From Candidatus Woesearchaeota archaeon (GTDB lineage Archaea; Nanobdellota; Nanobdellia; Woesearchaeales; ARS49), in contig RFLK01000085.1 of the NCBI GenBank assembly GCA_003694525.1, positions 1 through 16,028 on the forward strand: a stretch of 16,028 nt of DNA, given 5' to 3'. Below the pieces are notes generated by a model. That model was not told where the DNA came from. It was given only the letters and a program-made list of their open reading frames with translations, and searched no databases. Shown piece after piece: positions 13,494 to 16,028 of the stretch. The stretch's first letter is position 1; each line of letters opens with the position of its first letter. The position numbers and the translations under genes are program-made.

Positions 13494-13497
13494 AAAC
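13486..13497 (+). promoter_or_regulatory. BRE/TATA promoter for spt5
   Basis: ccgaaa followed by cctttaaaaacc gives a BRE plus TATA arrangement overlapping the HAD stop codon. The expected start is near 13516, with a leader of about 25 nt. Confidence 0.6.
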
Positions 13498-13541
13498 CCC
13501 CTCTTGCTCCAAAATCGCATCATTCTCGGAGTATTATCCAA

Positions 13542-14138
13542 ATGACAGAAAACGAGCACGAGAAAGACCAAAAAGCGCCCGAAGGCGTTCCGACAATTGC
13601 TGGCGCAAGAAAAGTAGAAGAAGAAACTCCAAAAGCCGAAGAGAAGGAGAAAAAGGAAGAGAAGCCAGAGGTTTCGACACACATATTTGCACTTCGAACA
13701 ACGGCCAACAGAGAAGACCAAGTTATGGACTTTCTGGTCAGCAACATAAAAAAGAAAAGCCTTCCAGTATACTCAGTCATAAGGCCCCACGGAATGCGCG
13801 GCTACATATTCGTAGAAGCATTAGACCGTCAAACCGCAGAACAAGCAGCATTCAACGTGCCATATGCAAGAGGCATACTCCCAAAAGAAATCCAATATTC
13901 TGAAATAGAACACATGCTCGAGCAAGTAAAGCGCGAGATGAACATCAAAAAGAACGACATAGTGGAAATAATCAGCGGACCATTCAAGAGAGAACAGGCA
14001 AAAGTCACAAGAATAGACAAGTCCAAAGAAGAAGTTGTCGTAGAACTTCTGGGAGCTGCTGTTCCAATCCCAATAACAGTAAAAATGGACGCTGTCAAAG
14101 TCATAAGGCGAGAGAGCGAAGACTCGCCAAACCCATAG
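13542..14138 (+). CDS. spt5: Transcription elongation factor Spt5 (archaeal NusG) with charged N-terminal tail
   Basis: Archaeal Spt5 binds the RNA polymerase clamp with Spt4 and keeps elongation processive, also linking polymerase to the ribosome. The NGN domain spans about 46-125: H-I-F-A-L-R-T-T-A-N-R-E-D-Q-V at 47-61, and R-P-H-G-M-R-G-Y-I-F-V-E-A at 81-93. The KOW domain spans about 136-190: N-D-I-V-E-I-I-S-G-P-F-K-R-E-Q-A-K-V at 138-155. Usual archaeal Spt5 is about 150 residues; this one carries an extra 45-residue Glu/Lys-rich disordered tail at the N-terminus. The L11 gene follows after 36 nt, the normal archaeal order, but no SecE gene precedes it. Identification is firm. Confidence 0.92.
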   Translation: MTENEHEKDQKAPEGVPTIAGARKVEEETPKAEEKEKKEEKPEVSTHIFALRTTANREDQVMDFLVSNIKKKSLPVYSVIRPHGMRGYIFVEALDRQTAEQAAFNVPYARGILPKEIQYSEIEHMLEQVKREMNIKKNDIVEIISGPFKREQAKVTRIDKSKEEVVVELLGAAVPIPITVKMDAVKVIRRESEDSPNP

Positions 14139-14141
14139 AAA

Positions 14142-14152
14142 ACTATTTAAAG
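14142..14152 (+). promoter_or_regulatory. TATA box plus SD before rpl11
   Basis: actatttaaag is centred about 27 nt before the ATG at 14175, so a second, nearly leaderless transcript can begin there. GAGGAGAG at 14161-14168 lies within the same gap and would serve the read-through transcript from spt5. Confidence 0.5.
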
Positions 14153-14174
14153 AGACTCCAGAGGAGAGCAGAAC

Positions 14175-14891
14175 ATGGCAAAACAAACCGTTGAGGCCCT
14201 TGTAGAAGGCGGAAAAGCAAGCGCAGCTCCGCCTCTCGGACCAGCACTCGGGCCTCTCGGAGTCAACATAGGACAAGTCGTAGCTGAAATAAACAAAAAA
14301 ACAGCCGACTTCAAAGGCGTTCAAGTACCGGTCAAAGTAATAGTAGACGAAGATAAAAGCTTTGAGATAGAGGTCGGAACCCCTCCTGCATCAGCGCTAA
14401 TAAAACAAGAAGCGCACATACAAAAAGGAAGCGGAAGACCCGCTGATGATTACGTGGCAGATATCAGAATAGAACAACTTATCAAAATATCAAAAATGAA
14501 AGGCGACGCCCTATCAGGCGCCACGCCCAAAGCACGAGTCAAAGAGATTGCAGGAACCTGCGTTTCAATGGGTGTTATGATAGAAGGAAAGCCAGCCAAA
14601 GAATCAATCAAAGACATAGAAGAAGGAAAATACGATGAGCCAATAAGAGAAGGAAGAACAGAACTCTCAGCAGAAGCGCTCAAAGAGCTTGAAGAGAAGA
14701 AGAAAAAGCTCGCCCAAGAAATAGAGAAGAGACAAGCAGAATACAGAGCTCTTGCAACTCAGATCATTGAATCTAACAAATCATCCTCAAGAGCAAGCAT
14801 AAAAGCAAAACTGGTCGATGCAAAGATTCCCGCAAAGATGATAGAAGAGCTCTTGCCCGCAGAGACAAAAGCCACAACCAAAAAGAAATAA
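14175..14891 (+). CDS. rpl11: Large-subunit ribosomal protein L11 with C-terminal extension
   Basis: L11 forms the GTPase-associated centre of the 50S subunit, binding 23S rRNA and holding the P-stalk. Seen: E-G-G-K-A-S-A-A-P-P-L-G-P-A-L-G-P at 11-27, N-I-G-Q-V-V-A-E-I-N at 31-40 (N-terminal domain), T-P-P-A-S-A-L-I-K at 69-77, and G-T-C-V-S-M-G-V at 127-134 (rRNA-binding C-terminal domain). Archaeal L11 normally stops near residue 160; here another 78 residues follow, first a Glu/Lys/Gln coiled coil (about 165-200), then a helical stretch with A-K-L-V-D-A-K-I-P-A-K-M-I-E-E-L-L and a Lys-rich end. The extension may contact the ribosome or translation factors. L1 and P0, which usually follow in archaea, are absent from the window. 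Confidence 0.95.
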   Translation: MAKQTVEALVEGGKASAAPPLGPALGPLGVNIGQVVAEINKKTADFKGVQVPVKVIVDEDKSFEIEVGTPPASALIKQEAHIQKGSGRPADDYVADIRIEQLIKISKMKGDALSGATPKARVKEIAGTCVSMGVMIEGKPAKESIKDIEEGKYDEPIREGRTELSAEALKELEEKKKKLAQEIEKRQAEYRALATQIIESNKSSSRASIKAKLVDAKIPAKMIEELLPAETKATTKKK

Positions 14892-14918
14892 GCACGACCG
14901 ATAATTCTACACAGCGCA

Positions 14919-14929
14919 ACCTTTTAATA
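14919..14929 (+). promoter_or_regulatory. TATA box for the C-terminal membrane-protein operon
   Basis: accttttaata is centred about 28 nt before the ATG at 14953, consistent with a leaderless transcript. It lies in the 61-nt gap after rpl11. Confidence 0.5.
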
Positions 14930-14952
14930 ACAAACCATCTTGATAAAAAAAC

Positions 14953-15507
14953 ATGGCAATATCAAGAGGTGTGCTTAACATTCTGATTTCCATTATCGGA
15001 ATTACAATAATATTAGCAGCAATAATTCTTATCGCAAGTCTTTTTGGAAGCGACGCGCCAATAAAGCCCATAATCAGAACAGGAATAGAACTGCGCGATT
15101 CAAAAAACCCCGTAGAAAAAGCAAAACTGATAACAGAACTTGACGATCTAATAGCACAAGCAGACAACCCCGATCTCTCAGAGCAATGGGACAGAATGAT
15201 GGCCTGCCTGCAAAAAACCTGCCCAGATGAAGCATACCTTGATCTCGTTCTTGTTACTGCAACAAGCTTTGAGGATGAGCTTGCCGAAAGCCCTGTTCTA
15301 ATCAACATAATAACTGCTGCAAAGTACTGGGACGATCCAGATCACCTTCTTGAATTCTCAAGAGCGCTATCCCTTGCAAGCGACCAGATAGAAAGCCAAT
15401 CATCACGACCAGTCAGAAACGCTTGGGAGAAAGTTATAGCCTGCAATAACACCTGCCCTGAACGCAACGACAACCTGTTTGAAGTCATAAAAAACATAGC
15501 GCAATGA
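14953..15507 (+). CDS. Single-pass membrane protein with duplicated W..AC..TCP motif
   Basis: No recognised family. Residues 8-30 are one hydrophobic helix (Ile/Leu-rich), so the protein is anchored at its N-terminus with a helical domain of about 150 residues on one side. That domain carries the same pattern twice, 79 residues apart: W79-x4-A-C85-x4-C90-P and W158-x4-A-C164-x3-C168-P, each followed by an acidic residue and an amphipathic helix. The paired Cys could form disulfides outside the cell or bind metal inside. It is first of three closely packed genes: ATGA overlaps the next start by 4 nt. The start is fixed by a TATA box and the absence of an earlier frame. It follows rpl11 but has its own promoter, so a ribosomal role is not implied. 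Function unknown. Confidence 0.65.
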   Translation: MAISRGVLNILISIIGITIILAAIILIASLFGSDAPIKPIIRTGIELRDSKNPVEKAKLITELDDLIAQADNPDLSEQWDRMMACLQKTCPDEAYLDLVLVTATSFEDELAESPVLINIITAAKYWDDPDHLLEFSRALSLASDQIESQSSRPVRNAWEKVIACNNTCPERNDNLFEVIKNIAQ

Positions 15508-15944
15508 ACTGGAAGAACACAATTGCCTTGCTCTCATTTGCCATGGCGCTTCTCATAATAACAGCAAACTACCCTGATAGCACTCAATTAACAAAAAACC
15601 CAACAGGCCTTTCAATATGCAAAGACTGCAAAAGGATATTTCAAAAAAAAACTCCTGACCACTCCCTATTCCTTCTAACACTGCTTCTTGCAATAATAAT
15701 ACTCTCCTCACACACATTAAATCACTACTTCAAAGCACAAAAAGCGCGAAAAGCACTCATAGCACTATTTATATCATCCTTCGTAATACTATCACTGACA
15801 TTCACAGCAACAATTGCACTACCGCACAGCAGCATATCACTTCTAATAAGGAGGTCTGCAAGCGTAATTTCAGCAGTATCAATCCTGGCATTATTCACAA
15901 TAATCGGAGTGGAAGTCTCTCATGCAACTGATAGAAAAAATTGA
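15504..15944 (+). CDS. Four-helix membrane protein with CxxC loop
   Basis: No recognised family. The 146-residue protein has about four hydrophobic helices (6-21, 54-73, 84-106, 117-135). The loop between helices one and two holds C39-K-D-C42-K-R, which could be a redox pair or a half zinc site. The ATG overlaps the preceding stop by 4 nt (ATGA), and the next gene starts 23 nt before its end, so all three are probably translated together. The preceding gene also carries Cys pairs, and together they could form a membrane complex; this is context only. Confidence 0.6.
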   Translation: MNWKNTIALLSFAMALLIITANYPDSTQLTKNPTGLSICKDCKRIFQKKTPDHSLFLLTLLLAIIILSSHTLNHYFKAQKARKALIALFISSFVILSLTFTATIALPHSSISLLIRRSASVISAVSILALFTIIGVEVSHATDRKN

Positions 15945-16028
15945 AGACGTAATAAAAGAGGCAATCGAAGAGCCAACAGACAGCCCTGAAGAAAAAGAAG
16001 ACGCCCTGCAACCTGACAAGGATACAAC
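15922..16028 (+). CDS. Start of an acidic helical protein, cut by the window edge
   Basis: An open frame begins with ATG at 15922, inside the end of the membrane-protein gene (23-nt overlap), and runs off the right edge. The visible 35 residues are Glu/Asp/Lys-rich and helical (starts M-Q-L-I-E-K-I-E-D-V-I-K-E-A), then Pro/Glu-rich, resembling a charged linker. Codon use and frame continuity fit a real gene, but too little is visible to name it. The start could lie elsewhere. Confidence 0.45.
   Translation, partial: MQLIEKIEDVIKEAIEEPTDSPEEKEDALQPDKDT

Noticed and set aside
13821..14324. 167-residue minus-strand frame across spt5 and rpl11
   Set aside because: It runs antisense to two conserved genes and has a Cys/Phe/Ser-rich composition typical of antisense frames in this skewed DNA.
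1..16028. CRISPR array, tRNA, rRNA, insertion sequence or transposase
   Set aside because: No repeated 20-40 bp units, no cloverleaf sequence with a T-loop, and no transposase motifs were seen on either strand.

Overview
This 16 kb window is from an archaeal chromosome, most likely a small-genome DPANN-type archaeon; I cannot name the phylum. The evidence is archaeal-type Spt5 (NGN+KOW) next to ribosomal protein L11, TATA-box promoters about 25 nt before many start codons, a mix of leaderless and GAGGTG-led starts, and many short, stripped-down or oddly fused enzymes with hypothetical neighbours. No tRNA, rRNA, CRISPR array or insertion sequence was seen.

Layout. (1) 61-2499, + strand: a predicted lipoprotein with a JAMM/MPN metalloprotease motif, then a tightly packed trio (8-nt and 4-nt overlaps): a compact transketolase N-terminal half, a degenerate transketolase C-terminal half with an extra C-terminal domain, and a 37-residue protein with eight cysteines. 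(2) 2503-3914, - strand: two secreted or membrane-anchored paralogues, overlapping by 4 nt, that carry a domain resembling the C-terminal part of bacterial anti-sigma-K (RskA) proteins. (3) 4129-8525: a glycogen/maltodextrin locus split over both strands, with a catalytic-domain-only GH15 glucoamylase-like enzyme (+), a SIMPL-domain lipoprotein (-), an amylo-alpha-1,6-glucosidase-type debranching enzyme (-) and a GalT-family nucleotidyltransferase (-). The last two are translationally close. (4) 8637-13493, + strand: an unknown DGSHR-motif protein, a tandem cytidine deaminase, a very large MtrA-like/DUF4346-like/thymidylate-synthase fusion, and a HAD phosphatase. Two of the three junctions overlap. 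(5) 13542-14891: Spt5 and L11, both with charged extensions. (6) 14953-16028: a membrane-anchored Cys-rich protein, a four-helix membrane protein with CxxC, and the start of an acidic protein running off the window edge.

Region 4 is the best candidate for an undescribed system: a pyrimidine-nucleotide cluster in which a methyltransferase-like domain is fused to an archaeal thymidylate-synthase-like domain. That domain keeps the nucleophilic Cys but has changed several other conserved active-site positions, and it sits with a deaminase and a pyrimidine-nucleotidase-like HAD enzyme. The degenerate transketolase pair, which lacks the catalytic Glu, is the second candidate.

The + strand is rich in A and C over T and G regardless of gene direction. 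As a result, - strand genes encode proteins rich in F/V/G/S/W and + strand genes encode proteins rich in K/N/I/T/Q. This looks like a replication-strand effect. Domain names come from recognising sequence patterns by eye; no database search was possible.
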